From NCBI RefSeq assembly GCF_000330885.1, contig NC_020059.1:2407001-2471000 (forward strand): DNA of 64,000 bases, read 5' to 3'. How positions within the stretch are numbered: the first letter of the stretch is position 1; each line of letters opens with the position of its first letter. Positions 1-8,946 of the stretch are shown one piece after another. Made by a program: the position numbers and the translations under genes. Origin of the DNA: Rhizobium tropici CIAT 899 (GTDB lineage Bacteria; Pseudomonadota; Alphaproteobacteria; Rhizobiales; Rhizobiaceae). The notes beneath the pieces were generated by a model. That model saw only the letters and a list, made by a program, of their open reading frames with translations. It made no database searches and had not been told where the DNA came from.

Positions 1-945
1 CAGCGGCGGCAGGTCGGCCTGCCCGCGATAGGGCTCAGCAGCGACCGTTTCGATCAGACCGGACATGAGGTTGGTCGACACGCGCGGCAAAGCCATCGCA
101 ATACCCGTGCCAGGGAAAAGTCCTTCGCGCGTGGGCGCACCGGTCTTTACCGTCATCCGCGCGTAGATGTCTTCGACGAGCATGCGGAAGGCCGGATCGA
201 GGCGATTGCGCGGCTGCGGCAGATCCACATGGATCTCCGCAATCACACGGCCGGGATTCGATCCGAAGATCAGGATACGGTCGCACATCAGCACCGCTTC
301 TTCGATATTGTGTGTCACCATGAGAACCGACTCGATCGGCATCCGGCCCTCGCACCACAGATCAAGCAGATCCGTGCGAAGCGTTTCCGCCGTCAGCACG
401 TCGAGCGCGGAAAAGGGTTCATCCATCAGCAGAACCTTCGGCCGAACGACGAGCGCCCGCGCAAGACCGACACGCTGGCGCATGCCTCCTGAGAGTTCCT
501 TCGGATAGGCGCTTTCGAAACCGTCGAGGCCAATGAGGTCGATGGCCGCGAGTGCACGCTTGCGCCGCTCGGAGGACGCAACGCCTTGCGCCTCCAGCCC
601 CAGTTCGACGTTTTGCAGCACGGTCAGCCAGGGAAAGAGTGCAAAGCTCTGGAAGACCACGGCAACATCGGAGTTGGGGCCGACGACCGGGCGGCCTTCG
701 AAGGTGATGTCGCCTTTGCTCGGGCGGATCAGGCCGGCAATCGCACGCAGCAGTGTGGACTTGCCGGAGCCGGAACGGCCGAGCAGCCCAACGATTTCAT
801 TGGGATAGAGCTGCAGATCGACATTCTCGAGCACGACGAGCGAGCCGGACGCCCCCTTGTCGTAGGCTTGGCACACCTGCTTGGCGAGAACCAGCGGTGC
901 ATTTTTTACAATATCGAGCTTCCTGGAGATGACAGCGTTTTCCAT
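1..945 (-). CDS. ABC transporter ATP-binding protein, nitrate/sulfonate type (3' end beyond window)
   Basis: Cytoplasmic ATPase powering a periplasmic-binding-protein importer of the NitT/TauT type. Translated from the ATG at 945, it shows Walker A GRSGSGKST (residues 56-64), Q-loop near 99, signature LSGGMRQ (151-157) and Walker B VLLMDEP (171-177). After the ATPase core (about residue 235) a further stretch begins, as in family members with a C-terminal AAA-associated domain; 315 codons are in the window and the stop lies left of base 1. It starts 21 bp after the permease stop, so the two are probably one operon. No substrate-binding protein is visible, so the substrate (nitrate, sulfonate, taurine or other) cannot be named. 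Confidence 0.93.
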   Translation of the reverse strand, partial: MENAVISRKLDIVKNAPLVLAKQVCQAYDKGASGSLVVLENVDLQLYPNEIVGLLGRSGSGKSTLLRAIAGLIRPSKGDITFEGRPVVGPNSDVAVVFQSFALFPWLTVLQNVELGLEAQGVASSERRKRALAAIDLIGLDGFESAYPKELSGGMRQRVGLARALVVRPKVLLMDEPFSALDVLTAETLRTDLLDLWCEGRMPIESVLMVTHNIEEAVLMCDRILIFGSNPGRVIAEIHVDLPQPRNRLDPAFRMLVEDIYARMTVKTGAPTREGLFPGTGIAMALPRVSTNLMSGLIETVAAEPYRGQADLPPL

Positions 946-966
946 ATTCGGTTCTCCGATCTTGAA

Positions 967-2727
967 TTAATCGAGGCGCATGCGGCGTTCGGCGAAGACG
1001 TAGAGCGGCCGCCAGAGCGTTCTGTTGAAGAGCGTCACGAAGATCGACATGACGACGATACCGAGGATGACCCGCGGAAAATCACCAGCCTCAGTCGCTT
1101 TCGCGATGTATGATCCTAGTCCGAAGGCTTCGAGTTTAGTGTTGCCCCAACTCGCCAGTTCAGCGACGATGCTGGCGTTCCAGGAGCCGCCGGAAGCGGT
1201 CAGCGCTCCCGTGACGTAGTAAGGGAATATCCCCGGCAACATCACTCGCCGCCACCAGGTCCACGAGCGCAGCCGGTAAACCGAGGACACCTCCCGCAGA
1301 TCGGTAGGGAATGCACTCGCACCCGCAATCACGTTGAACAGGATGTACCATTGGGTGCCGAGCACCATCAGCGGCGACAGCCAGATGTTCGGGCTGGCGC
1401 CCGTCGCAACGATCGCAATCACTGCAACAGGAAAGAGCACGTTTGCCGGAAACGCCGCCAGGAACTGCGCCAGAGGCTGGACGCGCTCCGCGACAGCGGG
1501 ACGCAGGCCGATCCAGACGCCGATCGGAACCCAGATGACACTCGCGACAGCAATCAGAACAACAACGCGAATGAGCGTCACGAACCCGCCGGCAAAAGCG
1601 ATCCAGACATCGCTCCAGGAGAGCGTCTGGCTGAGATAGGAAACCGCATCCCACACACTCCAGGCACCGACGACGGCGATCAGCGCATACCAGGCCATAT
1701 CGATAGCCCAGCTGACAAGACGCTGTTGATGCTGGTCTTTTGCGGCGGCACGCGAGGCCGGCAACAGCCGCAGGAGCATCAGCCGACCCCATACAGCGGC
1801 CAAAGGTGTGGTCACGTATTTCAGGAAGCGCGTGCGACGGATCAGCGAATAAACCCAGGAGCGCGGCCTCTGCTGCCCGGCGGTCTGTTCGAAGCGGAAC
1901 TTGTCTGCCCAGGCGACGATGGGGCGGAAAAGCAGTTGATCGTAAAGAAAGATGACGACTGCCATGGCAAGTACGGCCCAGCCTACGGCGGTGAAATCCT
2001 TTTTATCGATGGCAACCGCCAGCCAAGAGCCCAGACCCGGAAGCTGCACGGTGGTGTTACCCACCGTGATCGCTTCGGATGCAACGACGAAGAACCAGCC
2101 GCCGGACATCGACATCATCGTATTCCAGACGAGGCCGGGAGCGGCAAAGGGAGCCTCCAGCCGCCAGAAACGTTGCCAGCTCGACAAGCGAAATCCACGG
2201 CTGACCTCATCGAGGTCACGCGGAACCGTCCGCAGCGACTGATAGAAGGAGAAAGCCATATTCCATGCCTGGCTGGTGAAGATCGCGAAGATCGAAGCAC
2301 ATTCCGCGCCAAGCTGGCTTCCGGGGAAAAGCCCCATGAAGAAGGTGACGGTGAAGGTCAAAAAGCCGAGCACCGGCACCGATTGCAGAATGTCGAGGGC
2401 CGGAATGATGATCTTCTCGGCGCGGCGGCTCTTTGCGGCAAGCGTCGCGACGACGAAGGTGAAAATGAGGGAGGCGATGATGGCCGCCATCATCCGCAAA
2501 GTCGTGCGCAGGGCATATTCGGGCAGATAGGCCGGGTCGAACGACAGCGGTGCCGTGGACAGGCCCGCCAGCGGCGCGCGCATCTCGGCTATACCACGAA
2601 GTGCGAGATAGGCGGCGGCGGCAATGAAAGCGAATGCGGCGAGATCATAGCCATTCGGCAGGATACGCGCACCCGCCAACGTGGCAACGGCACTACGCCC
2701 GCGTCGATCGTTAGCAAGGAAAACCAT
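967..2727 (-). CDS. ABC transporter permease with two fused permease modules
   Basis: Inner-membrane channel of the importer whose ATPase follows 21 bp downstream. At 586 residues it is about twice the usual 250-290: two complete binding-protein-dependent permease modules lie in tandem (about residues 60-280 and 365-575), each with several membrane helices and an EAA-type cytoplasmic loop (for example DEVSRGFRLSSWQRFWRLEAP in the first and REVSSVYRLRSWTWWRRV in the second). One polypeptide would therefore supply both halves of the pore. Start ATG at 2727 has AAAGGG upstream. Two-module permeases of this kind are known beside ATPases with the C-terminal extension; the substrate is not evident. 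Confidence 0.92.
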   Translation of the reverse strand: MVFLANDRRGRSAVATLAGARILPNGYDLAAFAFIAAAAYLALRGIAEMRAPLAGLSTAPLSFDPAYLPEYALRTTLRMMAAIIASLIFTFVVATLAAKSRRAEKIIIPALDILQSVPVLGFLTFTVTFFMGLFPGSQLGAECASIFAIFTSQAWNMAFSFYQSLRTVPRDLDEVSRGFRLSSWQRFWRLEAPFAAPGLVWNTMMSMSGGWFFVVASEAITVGNTTVQLPGLGSWLAVAIDKKDFTAVGWAVLAMAVVIFLYDQLLFRPIVAWADKFRFEQTAGQQRPRSWVYSLIRRTRFLKYVTTPLAAVWGRLMLLRLLPASRAAAKDQHQQRLVSWAIDMAWYALIAVVGAWSVWDAVSYLSQTLSWSDVWIAFAGGFVTLIRVVVLIAVASVIWVPIGVWIGLRPAVAERVQPLAQFLAAFPANVLFPVAVIAIVATGASPNIWLSPLMVLGTQWYILFNVIAGASAFPTDLREVSSVYRLRSWTWWRRVMLPGIFPYYVTGALTASGGSWNASIVAELASWGNTKLEAFGLGSYIAKATEAGDFPRVILGIVVMSIFVTLFNRTLWRPLYVFAERRMRLD

Positions 2728-2818
2728 GTGATAACCCTTTGAAGACAGGAATTTTTAGCCAAGGCGCGACGTAGGCGCCGCATAGCGACGCCACAGATAC
2801 TTCTTTCAGAAGGAACGG

Positions 2819-3049
2819 TTAGGCCGCGCGACGGCTGCCATCCTCATCAAGGGAAGGCACGCTTTCCGTCGTCCAAAAGCACTCAAGCTTCCCGGTATGG
2901 GAATTGATGTGCCAAATGGCGATCAGCCGCGAACGCTGCGGCGATACGGAACGTTCGGCCGGACGGCTGCCGGTCGAAACGGCAAAAGCGTCCGGGGCGG
3001 AAAACTTGGTTGCGAACCTGTGTCCGCGGAAGAGAACGATGTTGTTCAT
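2819..3049 (-). CDS. small hypothetical protein, 76 aa
   Basis: Short protein preceded by a strong ribosome site (GAGGTGAG, 7 bases before ATG 3049). The C-terminal half contains IWHINSHTGKLECFW, an ordered, aromatic-rich stretch of the kind seen in small rhizobial hypothetical proteins; the N-terminal half is basic. No membrane segment or signal peptide. It points the same way as the ABC genes but is separated from them by 91 bp. Function unknown. Confidence 0.65.
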   Translation of the reverse strand: MNNIVLFRGHRFATKFSAPDAFAVSTGSRPAERSVSPQRSRLIAIWHINSHTGKLECFWTTESVPSLDEDGSRRAA

Positions 3050-3754
3050 GGCTCACCTCATCGGCCCGCCAGACGGCAGATCCGAAGGGCGAGCCGGACA
3101 GGCTAGGCCCGACCGACGCTCGCCCGGCGAATGCCGGCAGCGGTCCAAATTGTTGCGATGACCGTCCGGATGCAGCATGACGCCACGACCGGACAGCGAC
3201 TAGGGTAGCTGTCCATTGGTTTCTTGATCTGTTGGTTTCGTAAGCCTTCGCCTGACGTTGCGAAGACATGCCCGTAGTGTCACAGCCGCGAAGAGCGGTC
3301 AATCAGGCGATGGTGCACCGCCATTATACCAAAGTATAAGCCGTAGGCTCTGTTGGCGAATGGACCGATAGGGGCAATAAAATCCTGACCCTAATTGAAG
3401 TTACCACTTCTGTGGCGGGCAAGTATCTGGAGGCTGGGAGCTTCTCTAACACTGCGTTGGTCATGAATTTTCCGACCGCCAATAGTTGCGGGGAAGATGG
3501 AATTTAGCCGATTAGGACTGTTTTCTTAACGGACCCGCATCGGAAGCGAGCTCGCCGACGTCGAATGAATGTCGGGAAACTGAGCTTTTGTGCAACAATA
3601 ACTTTCGAAATTAAAGCTCGAGAATAGTTCATTTGCAAATATTTGTGCATTGCATCAGGAATATATAATCGATTCCACTGTCATTTCGCCGTTTATCCAG
3701 ACGGAGCGCGAAAGACGGCCGCGGTTATATATCTGAAGCAATATAGAAGGCGCG
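3050..3754. other. intergenic region upstream of the SARP/TPR regulator
   Basis: About 700 bases with no convincing gene. It includes a perfect palindrome TTATAC-CAAA-GTATAA at 3324-3339 and an AT-rich stretch from about 3590 to 3750 that should carry the promoter of the rightward regulator gene at 3755. No terminator or RNA gene was recognised. Confidence 0.4.
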
Positions 3755-5674
3755 ATGAAATTTTTACTCAGAACTTTTGGTGAAATCGCTCTTCTGGATG
3801 GCGACGAACATCAAATAAAGTTCCCCAAGAAGGCGCTTCTGATTATTGCCTATCTGCTCACGAGCGATAGAAAATCCGTCAGCAGGACAAATATGGCGAG
3901 ATTTCTCTGGGGCGATGGCGACCTGGCGAATTCGCTGACAAATCTTCGCAAGCTGGTCTCTCGTATCAAGAGCCGACAATCGGAATTGAACACCGAATTT
4001 CTGACCTTTGATGATACAGATATTCACTTGGCGAGCAGTTCGTTCAGCAGCGACATCTTCCCGGCCCATGCAAAGACGTCCAAGGATCCCATAGAGAGCC
4101 TTGCTCGCTTGATCGAGGCCTTGCAATCAAAGTTCATGGAGCGGGCCAACTGTCAGACCAGAGCCTTCATCGACTGGCGACAGGGCGAAAGAAAGCGCCA
4201 CTTTGCGATCTTGAAGGAGACACTGGATGCGGCGGTGAAGCTTCCGACCGCGACCGGCGATGTCGCGCTCATCAAGGAGGCAGCTCTCCTTCTTTTCGAA
4301 GCCGAGCCGCAGGGCATTGCAACGCATCGTATATTGTTGAAGGCTTTCGATGCCGAGGGCGGCCTGGAACAACTCAAACGCATATTTGCGCAACGTAAGG
4401 ATCTCGCCTCATCATGGCCGGCGCTCCTTCGGGCATCCTCTCGCTCATCAATATCGGCCGCCACGCCGCATTCGACCGCCATATCCGAACAGGATATCCC
4501 TTTGCGGACGATCTCGCGCATTCCACGTCTCGCATTACTGCCGCCCGCCAGCGGCAGTACCGATGACATGGCAACGATACTCGCATCCTCCCTGATCGAA
4601 GATATCACCCTTGGCTTCAGCGCACTGCATAGCCTGAGAGTGATCGCCCCCTACTCCGCCGCTCAGATCGGACGCCAAAGCGGCGATCAAACCACGCTTC
4701 TCGAGCGATACGACATCAATTACGTCCTGGAGAGCCGATTAATCGGGCCGAGGGAAGATCCCACGCTCGTTACGCAGCTCATCTCATTGCCAGGCAGCAA
4801 GATTCTGTGGGCGGAGCACTTCTCCTTCGCTAAACCGGATCTCGCGCGCTACAAGCGCGAAATCTCGCAGGAGATCGCGCGCATCTTTGTCGCGAAGGTC
4901 GAGCATCATGAATTGGCGCGCATATATTTTGAGCCAAGCCCTGTCGCGTATCACCGATACCTTGTCGGGCTGCAATATCTCGATCGCCCTACCCTGCCCA
5001 ACCTGACGCACGCCCGCAAGGAGCTGAAAGCCGCGCTGCGCCATAGCGCCGATTTTGTACCGGCCCTTGGCTCCCTTGCCCGCACCTATTCCAAGGAATG
5101 GCGGTTAACCCCGCGCGGCGGGCACCAACTGCTGAAATCGGCCGAAGATTTTGCCGAACGCGCTATCTCGGCTCGCAACGATTTGTCGGACGGCTATCGC
5201 GAGCTGGGCGTCGCCAAGCTTTTTCTGGGTTCTATCGACAGCAGCGTGGAATCGTTGGAAATAGCGGAGACCCTCAGCCCGCATAACGCCGATATTATTG
5301 CCGACCATGCTGACACGCTGGTCCACTTTTCCCGGCCCGGCCTGGCTCTGGAAAAAATCCAGCGGGCCATAGATCTCAATCCCATCAATCCGGATGTCTA
5401 TCTCTGGATCGCCGCCCGAGCGAATTATGCCCTGAACCAGTTCCAGACCGTACTCGATTATATCGGACGAATGACCGATCCAAGGCAAGCGGACGGGCTT
5501 GCCGCAGCGAGCTGGGCAATGCTCGGCAATCAGGATGAAGCCCGCGCACTCGTTGGTCGCGTCCGCGAGAACAATCCTGCTTTCGACGTTGATGAATGGC
5601 TGTCGCTCGTCCCCGTGAAGGAGCGATGGCACAAGGACCTGTATCGAGAAGGTCTCAAAAAGGCGGGATTTTGA
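3755..5674 (+). CDS. SARP-type winged-helix transcriptional regulator with C-terminal TPR repeats
   Basis: Predicted DNA-binding regulator of 639 residues. The first ~100 residues resemble the winged-helix domain of the AfsR/DnrI (SARP) group, opening with a 'FGEIALLDGDE' strand and containing an 'LWGDGDLANSLTNLRKLVSRIK' recognition-helix region. Residues ~250-390 resemble the TolB/FlgO-like domain found with such regulators (PRLALLPP ... ALHSLRVIAPYSAAQIGR). The last ~230 residues are helical TPR-like repeats (ALGSLARTYSK, AIDLNPINPDVYLWIAA). No kinase or transmembrane domain. ATG 3755 follows AGAAGG. It lies 155 bp ahead of an ECF sigma gene on the same strand. The signal sensed is unknown. 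Confidence 0.8.
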   Translation: MKFLLRTFGEIALLDGDEHQIKFPKKALLIIAYLLTSDRKSVSRTNMARFLWGDGDLANSLTNLRKLVSRIKSRQSELNTEFLTFDDTDIHLASSSFSSDIFPAHAKTSKDPIESLARLIEALQSKFMERANCQTRAFIDWRQGERKRHFAILKETLDAAVKLPTATGDVALIKEAALLLFEAEPQGIATHRILLKAFDAEGGLEQLKRIFAQRKDLASSWPALLRASSRSSISAATPHSTAISEQDIPLRTISRIPRLALLPPASGSTDDMATILASSLIEDITLGFSALHSLRVIAPYSAAQIGRQSGDQTTLLERYDINYVLESRLIGPREDPTLVTQLISLPGSKILWAEHFSFAKPDLARYKREISQEIARIFVAKVEHHELARIYFEPSPVAYHRYLVGLQYLDRPTLPNLTHARKELKAALRHSADFVPALGSLARTYSKEWRLTPRGGHQLLKSAEDFAERAISARNDLSDGYRELGVAKLFLGSIDSSVESLEIAETLSPHNADIIADHADTLVHFSRPGLALEKIQRAIDLNPINPDVYLWIAARANYALNQFQTVLDYIGRMTDPRQADGLAAASWAMLGNQDEARALVGRVRENNPAFDVDEWLSLVPVKERWHKDLYREGLKKAGF

Positions 5675-5729
5675 ACGCTGAAGTCTTCCAGCCGTAGGTC
5701 TTGGCAAACCCTCCCTGAGGTAAATCAAA

Positions 5730-5754
5730 CGTACCTCCGTACGGTAGCGTACGA
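5730..5754. promoter_or_regulatory. repeated CGTAC motif upstream of the sigma gene
   Basis: Three copies of CGTAC occur in 23 bases (5730, 5738 and 5748), the middle one forming the palindrome CGTACG. They lie about 80 bases upstream of the ECF sigma start and could be an operator; nothing identifies the protein that binds. Confidence 0.25.
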
Positions 5755-5828
5755 ATGGGCAAGAGCACGCTTTTTCAGCGGAACGACCTGGGTTTTGAGG
5801 AATTGTCCCTAAAACCTGGGAGGCTGGA

Positions 5829-6323
5829 ATGAACCGTGAAAATCGGAATACGAAACTTGACGCTGAACTGATCGAACTCGTTCCCGCGCTGCGCAATTTC
5901 GCGCGACATTTCTACGCTTCCCCAAACGACATAGACGACCTCGTCCAGGAAACAATCGTCAAGGCGCTGGCTAATCTTGATAAATTCGAAGAAGGAACGC
6001 GCCTGAAATCATGGCTGTTCACAATCATGCGCAATGCCTTTTGCACGCGATTTGGGCTTGCTAAACGAGAGCACGTTGGTTTGGGTGAAGCTTCTGAATA
6101 CAGAACGTCTGTCCCACCCCATCAGGAATGGTCGATACGCGGACATGAGCTTGAGACCGCAATAGCAAAGCTTCCCGAACGGTACCGCGCGGCAATCGAA
6201 GCGGTGTTTATTCAGGGTGTGAGCTATGAAGAGGCGGCCAAGCAGTTCGGCTGCCCGATAGGCACGATCAAAAGCCGGGTCAATCGGGCACGAGAAAAGA
6301 TCGTCAATCAGCTCGGCGACTGA
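5829..6323 (+). CDS. ECF-type RNA polymerase sigma factor
   Basis: Group IV sigma factor, 164 residues, redirecting RNA polymerase to stress promoters. Region 2 lies at about 15-80 (DDLVQETIVKALANLDKF) and region 4 at about 105-160 (AIAKLPERYRAAIEAVFIQG, then the helix-turn-helix YEEAAKQFGCPIGTIKSRVNRAR, residues 138-160). Start ATG 5829 has GGGAGG upstream. No anti-sigma gene is adjacent; the next gene, on the opposite strand, is a receiver-only response regulator. That pairing resembles EcfG-type general-stress regions of rhizobia, but there is no PhyR (receiver plus sigma-like domain) here, so the assignment to EcfG is an inference. Confidence 0.88.
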   Translation: MNRENRNTKLDAELIELVPALRNFARHFYASPNDIDDLVQETIVKALANLDKFEEGTRLKSWLFTIMRNAFCTRFGLAKREHVGLGEASEYRTSVPPHQEWSIRGHELETAIAKLPERYRAAIEAVFIQGVSYEEAAKQFGCPIGTIKSRVNRAREKIVNQLGD

Positions 6324-6333
6324 TGAACGTCAG

Positions 6334-6780
6334 TCATTGCAGCCCCTTGCTTCCGTTTCCCCAAAGGGCCTGCGCGATTTTTTCCAACTCTGCCGGCTTC
6401 TCGCAAAGCGAAAATCCTCGGAATTCGTCGGGAATGAAGGAAGGATCATAGCCGGTCGCGAAGACAAATGCGACGCCAAGCTTGTCGAGTCGCTCCGCGA
6501 CAGGAAAAACGAACTCGCCTCCCAGATGAATATCAAGAATAGCGGCATCGATCTCGACGGTATCAATCAGATCCAGCGCGTCATCAACCTTTGCAACCGG
6601 CCCTACAACAGTGGCGCCGAGTGAGACGAGCTGGCGGCGAGCTTCATCGGCAAGGAAATACTCGTCCTCGACGACGAGGATGCGCTTACCTGCGTAATAC
6701 TTCAGATATCCCTGATCGCAAGCCAAAATGCCTCGCCAATATTCTACCGTCAACAAGTCGGGCAAATGCCCCGACAACAT
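6334..6780 (-). CDS. single-domain response regulator (receiver only)
   Basis: CheY-like receiver with no output domain. It has the acidic pair VVEDE (36-40), the phospho-acceptor Asp in AAILDIHLGG (D83), the switch residue region FATGYD (~108) and the conserved Lys in CEKPA (K128). The first ~30 residues before GKRILVVEDE are unusually long and low in conservation, so translation may start further in than the ATG at 6780. Convergent with the ECF sigma gene (11 bp between ends), which suggests a shared stress circuit; the partner kinase is not in the window. Confidence 0.85.
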   Translation of the reverse strand: MLSGHLPDLLTVEYWRGILACDQGYLKYYAGKRILVVEDEYFLADEARRQLVSLGATVVGPVAKVDDALDLIDTVEIDAAILDIHLGGEFVFPVAERLDKLGVAFVFATGYDPSFIPDEFRGFSLCEKPAELEKIAQALWGNGSKGLQ

Positions 6781-7002
6781 TGCCCTCAGCGTAGCGATTG
6801 GTTCCTTTCGCTGGACGGCTCGCTGAGATACCTATGTGTCCAAAGCGCTCCGGTATCAAGTCGCCCTGACATCGAGTTACGAAGTGAGCGAAGCCGATCT
6901 TTCCCTCAAGAAATCTGCCTCAGGAAACACGATCGTCTCGCGAAGATCGGTGTCCGATATGGCGGCATCCGGACCGGCGTTGACGGGCGTCAGAATTGGT
7001 CC

Positions 7003-7719
7003 TTAGCGAAACTCACCAATCAGGTTTCGGTACTCGTTTTCGGCCCGCCCGTAACAATCACAGGCGAAAGCCTCCAAACCAGCACGATCGCGCACAGTTA
7101 TCAGACCACGCTCGGACCAGATCAGGCGCCGGCCTTCCAGCACGTGAAAGGCATCGGTAATGGTCGGGCGTCTTACTGCGAGCATCGTTGAAAGAAATTC
7201 ATGCGTCAACGGGATGCGGTCGCCATCCATGCGGTCATGGCACATCAATATCCAGCGTGCCAGACGCTCCTGAGCGCTATGATTGGCGTTCGCAAGCGAC
7301 GTATACGCGGATTGAATGAGAAAGGTGTGAACATATTTGCCAATCAGTTCCCGGAGCGTTGGAGTGGTCCGGAGCACTTCCTCCAAACATTCGACCCTTA
7401 TCCTCTGCCCATCGCCGCTCACCTGCATGAAGATATCAAAAGCGGCAGGCCCGCTATGAAGGATCAGCGAAGCGGGAACCATTCCCTCCCGGCCGATAAT
7501 GCCCACCTCGCTGGTTTTGTTTCGAGGCGACCGAGCCACGACCGAGGCGATACCGGAACGCAAAAAATAGCAGAACTCAGTCTTTCTCTCGAACGACGAA
7601 AGCGTGTATTTCGCGGGTAACTCCACCGGCTCTAGCGCCGAGACGATCATGGATCGGCTTACCATATCCATTCTCGAGAGGAGCAGATTGTGGGTTAGAA
7701 TATCGATCGTCGTTTCCAT
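7003..7719 (-). CDS. Crp/Fnr-family transcriptional regulator
   Basis: 238 residues: N-terminal cyclic-nucleotide-binding-fold barrel (about 1-125; CYFLRSGIASVVARSP, EVGIIGREGMVPASLIL) and a C-terminal winged helix (about 150-215; ERLARWILMCHDRM, LTHEFLSTMLAVRRPTITDAF). The glycine-rich GREGM replaces the phosphate-binding cassette of true CRP, and there is no cysteine cluster as in FNR, so the ligand is unclear. Start ATG 7719 has GAGAG upstream; an upstream in-frame extension exists but overlaps the neighbouring gene. It lies 28 bp after the HD-domain gene and is probably co-transcribed with it. Confidence 0.88.
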   Translation of the reverse strand: METTIDILTHNLLLSRMDMVSRSMIVSALEPVELPAKYTLSSFERKTEFCYFLRSGIASVVARSPRNKTSEVGIIGREGMVPASLILHSGPAAFDIFMQVSGDGQRIRVECLEEVLRTTPTLRELIGKYVHTFLIQSAYTSLANANHSAQERLARWILMCHDRMDGDRIPLTHEFLSTMLAVRRPTITDAFHVLEGRRLIWSERGLITVRDRAGLEAFACDCYGRAENEYRNLIGEFR

Positions 7720-7747
7720 CGCGCTCTCTGCTTCAGGTCCCGAACAC

Positions 7748-8182
7748 CTATTGAGATCGGCTTGTTGCCCTAAACAGCATTTGAAGGGCATGGCAGTATT
7801 TTTCGGGGTCCACATTTTTCCGTCCGAGCTGCCAGATATTGTCCGCAATATCGATCTGCTTGATTGAAACAGCCAAGGGATTGACGGCCAGCCGGTCTAT
7901 AAAGGCGATCTCCGGCTCGTCCCGCCGCATCGTCAATGCATCGACGGCCGACAGCACCGAGGATGAAAAACCTTCCTTTCTCAGCCTCTCGATGCTCCAG
8001 CCGGCGCCTTTCTCGACGACGTCGTGGAGATAAGCGACGATCTTGCCGTCTTCATCTGAAATGAGCCTCGCGACCCGTTCGCAGTGCTCGAAATAAGGCC
8101 TGCCCGTTTTGTCGGTCTGGCCTTCATGTGCGGCAACCGCAATGCGCATGGCCCTATCAAGCGGTTTCACGATTTCTCCCAT
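7748..8182 (-). CDS. HD-domain phosphohydrolase (SpoT/MESH1-like)
   Basis: 144-residue protein with the metal-binding HD signature: H33 (YFEHCERVA), the H53-D54 pair (AYLHDVVEK), and a later D in IDIADNI. The opening AHEGQTDKTGRPYFEH matches the hydrolase part of RelA/SpoT and stand-alone (p)ppGpp hydrolases, so alarmone breakdown is a reasonable inference; no synthetase domain is present. No clear ribosome site precedes ATG 8182; a start at M12 is possible. The Crp/Fnr-type regulator follows 28 bp downstream. Confidence 0.78.
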   Translation of the reverse strand: MGEIVKPLDRAMRIAVAAHEGQTDKTGRPYFEHCERVARLISDEDGKIVAYLHDVVEKGAGWSIERLRKEGFSSSVLSAVDALTMRRDEPEIAFIDRLAVNPLAVSIKQIDIADNIWQLGRKNVDPEKYCHALQMLFRATSRSQ

Positions 8183-8251
8183 CGCGTTGAAAACGCGCCG
8201 ATAATGCCAGAATCGCTTTCATTTTGGCCGTCAATGCACAGCACCTTCCCC

Positions 8252-8449
8252 CTAATGCCCGCCTTTTCGCTTGGGGTCGTGGCTGTGATGGCGATCGGGT
8301 TCGCCGCCACCGCCGGAAACCTTGCTGCGGTCGCGCCGATCGGGGTCGGCGGCTGGCTTGGGAATGTTCAGAGGCGCCTTGGCATTTTCATGGGACGCGC
8401 CCGGGCCGCCTTGGCGGATGCTGGCGGGAGTCTTGGTCGACGTGGACAT
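8252..8449 (-). CDS. small disordered protein, 65 aa
   Basis: Low-complexity, charged protein (many Gly, Asp, Pro, Lys, His; ends DPKRKGGH) with no hydrophobic core, likely disordered. A very strong ribosome site (AAGGAGGAG) precedes ATG 8449, supporting the gene. One of a run of small leftward genes (8252-8810) between the HD gene and the SDR gene. Function unknown; a stress or desiccation role is only suggested by context. Confidence 0.6.
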   Translation of the reverse strand: MSTSTKTPASIRQGGPGASHENAKAPLNIPKPAADPDRRDRSKVSGGGGEPDRHHSHDPKRKGGH

Positions 8450-8459
8450 TAGCTCCTCC

Positions 8460-8642
8460 TTATCGATCCTGTTGATGACCTTGATGGCTGGTGTTGATCC
8501 TGCTGTTGCCTTGCTGGCCCATTTTATCGGGATCGCGTGCAACATCAGGTTTGTGCGGATCGGCAACGGCGGCCTTGGAATGGTCTCCAACACCCTTATC
8601 GCTTCGATTGTCTGGGGGAACTGGTGGCAATTTGCTGTTCAT
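8460..8642 (-). CDS. small stress-type hydrophilic protein, 60 aa
   Basis: Hydrophilic 60-residue protein ending GQQGNSRINTSHQGHQQDR, a Gln/Asn/His-rich tail familiar from small rhizobial proteins near stress genes. Start ATG 8642 has AGGAG upstream. It lies 10 bp ahead of the next leftward small gene, suggesting co-transcription. Function unknown. Confidence 0.65.
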   Translation of the reverse strand: MNSKLPPVPPDNRSDKGVGDHSKAAVADPHKPDVARDPDKMGQQGNSRINTSHQGHQQDR

Positions 8643-8654
8643 GGCTTGCTCCTG

Positions 8655-8810
8655 TCATTGGCCGCTGGTCGACACAACGCCCGTAGCCGGCAAAGCGGGT
8701 TCGCCTGGATGAAACTCGAACGCAAAATAGACTGCGATGCAGCAAGCAATAATGAAAATCGCCGCTACGAAAATCATCATGCGGTGACGTGCTTGCGGGT
8801 TGCGTTCCAT
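8655..8810 (-). CDS. small single-pass membrane protein, 51 aa
   Basis: Residues 11-31 (MMIFVAAIFIIACCIAVYF) form one membrane helix, with a basic N-terminus (ERNPQARHR) that should stay in the cytoplasm and a short Pro-rich tail outside. ATG 8810 follows AGAAGG. It precedes the 60-residue gene by 12 bp. Function unknown. Confidence 0.68.
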   Translation of the reverse strand: MERNPQARHRMMIFVAAIFIIACCIAVYFAFEFHPGEPALPATGVVSTSGQ

Positions 8811-8946
8811 TTTGCCTTCTTGCGAGCATTGCGATCGCGCCAAATGGCGCGACGTCCCGGACTGAAATGCCGGATAAATATTCAAACCGTTTGCCATTCC
8901 GAATGTTCCGAAACGAAGGCGACCGCCGTCTATATTCGGTCAGCCG

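Noticed and set aside
1351..2742. Long 463-codon rightward frame opposite the ABC permease
   Set aside because: Mirror frame of a well-supported permease gene in GC-rich DNA; Arg/Gly/Asp-rich composition without domain pattern.
3345..3400. GGCTCTGTTGGCGAA, resembling the end of an IS6-family element
   Set aside because: Only about ten bases agree with the known terminal repeat, and neither transposase nor a second end is present.
5780..5830. GGAAC upstream of the ECF sigma gene as an EcfG-type promoter
   Set aside because: No CGTT or near match occurs 16-17 bases downstream.
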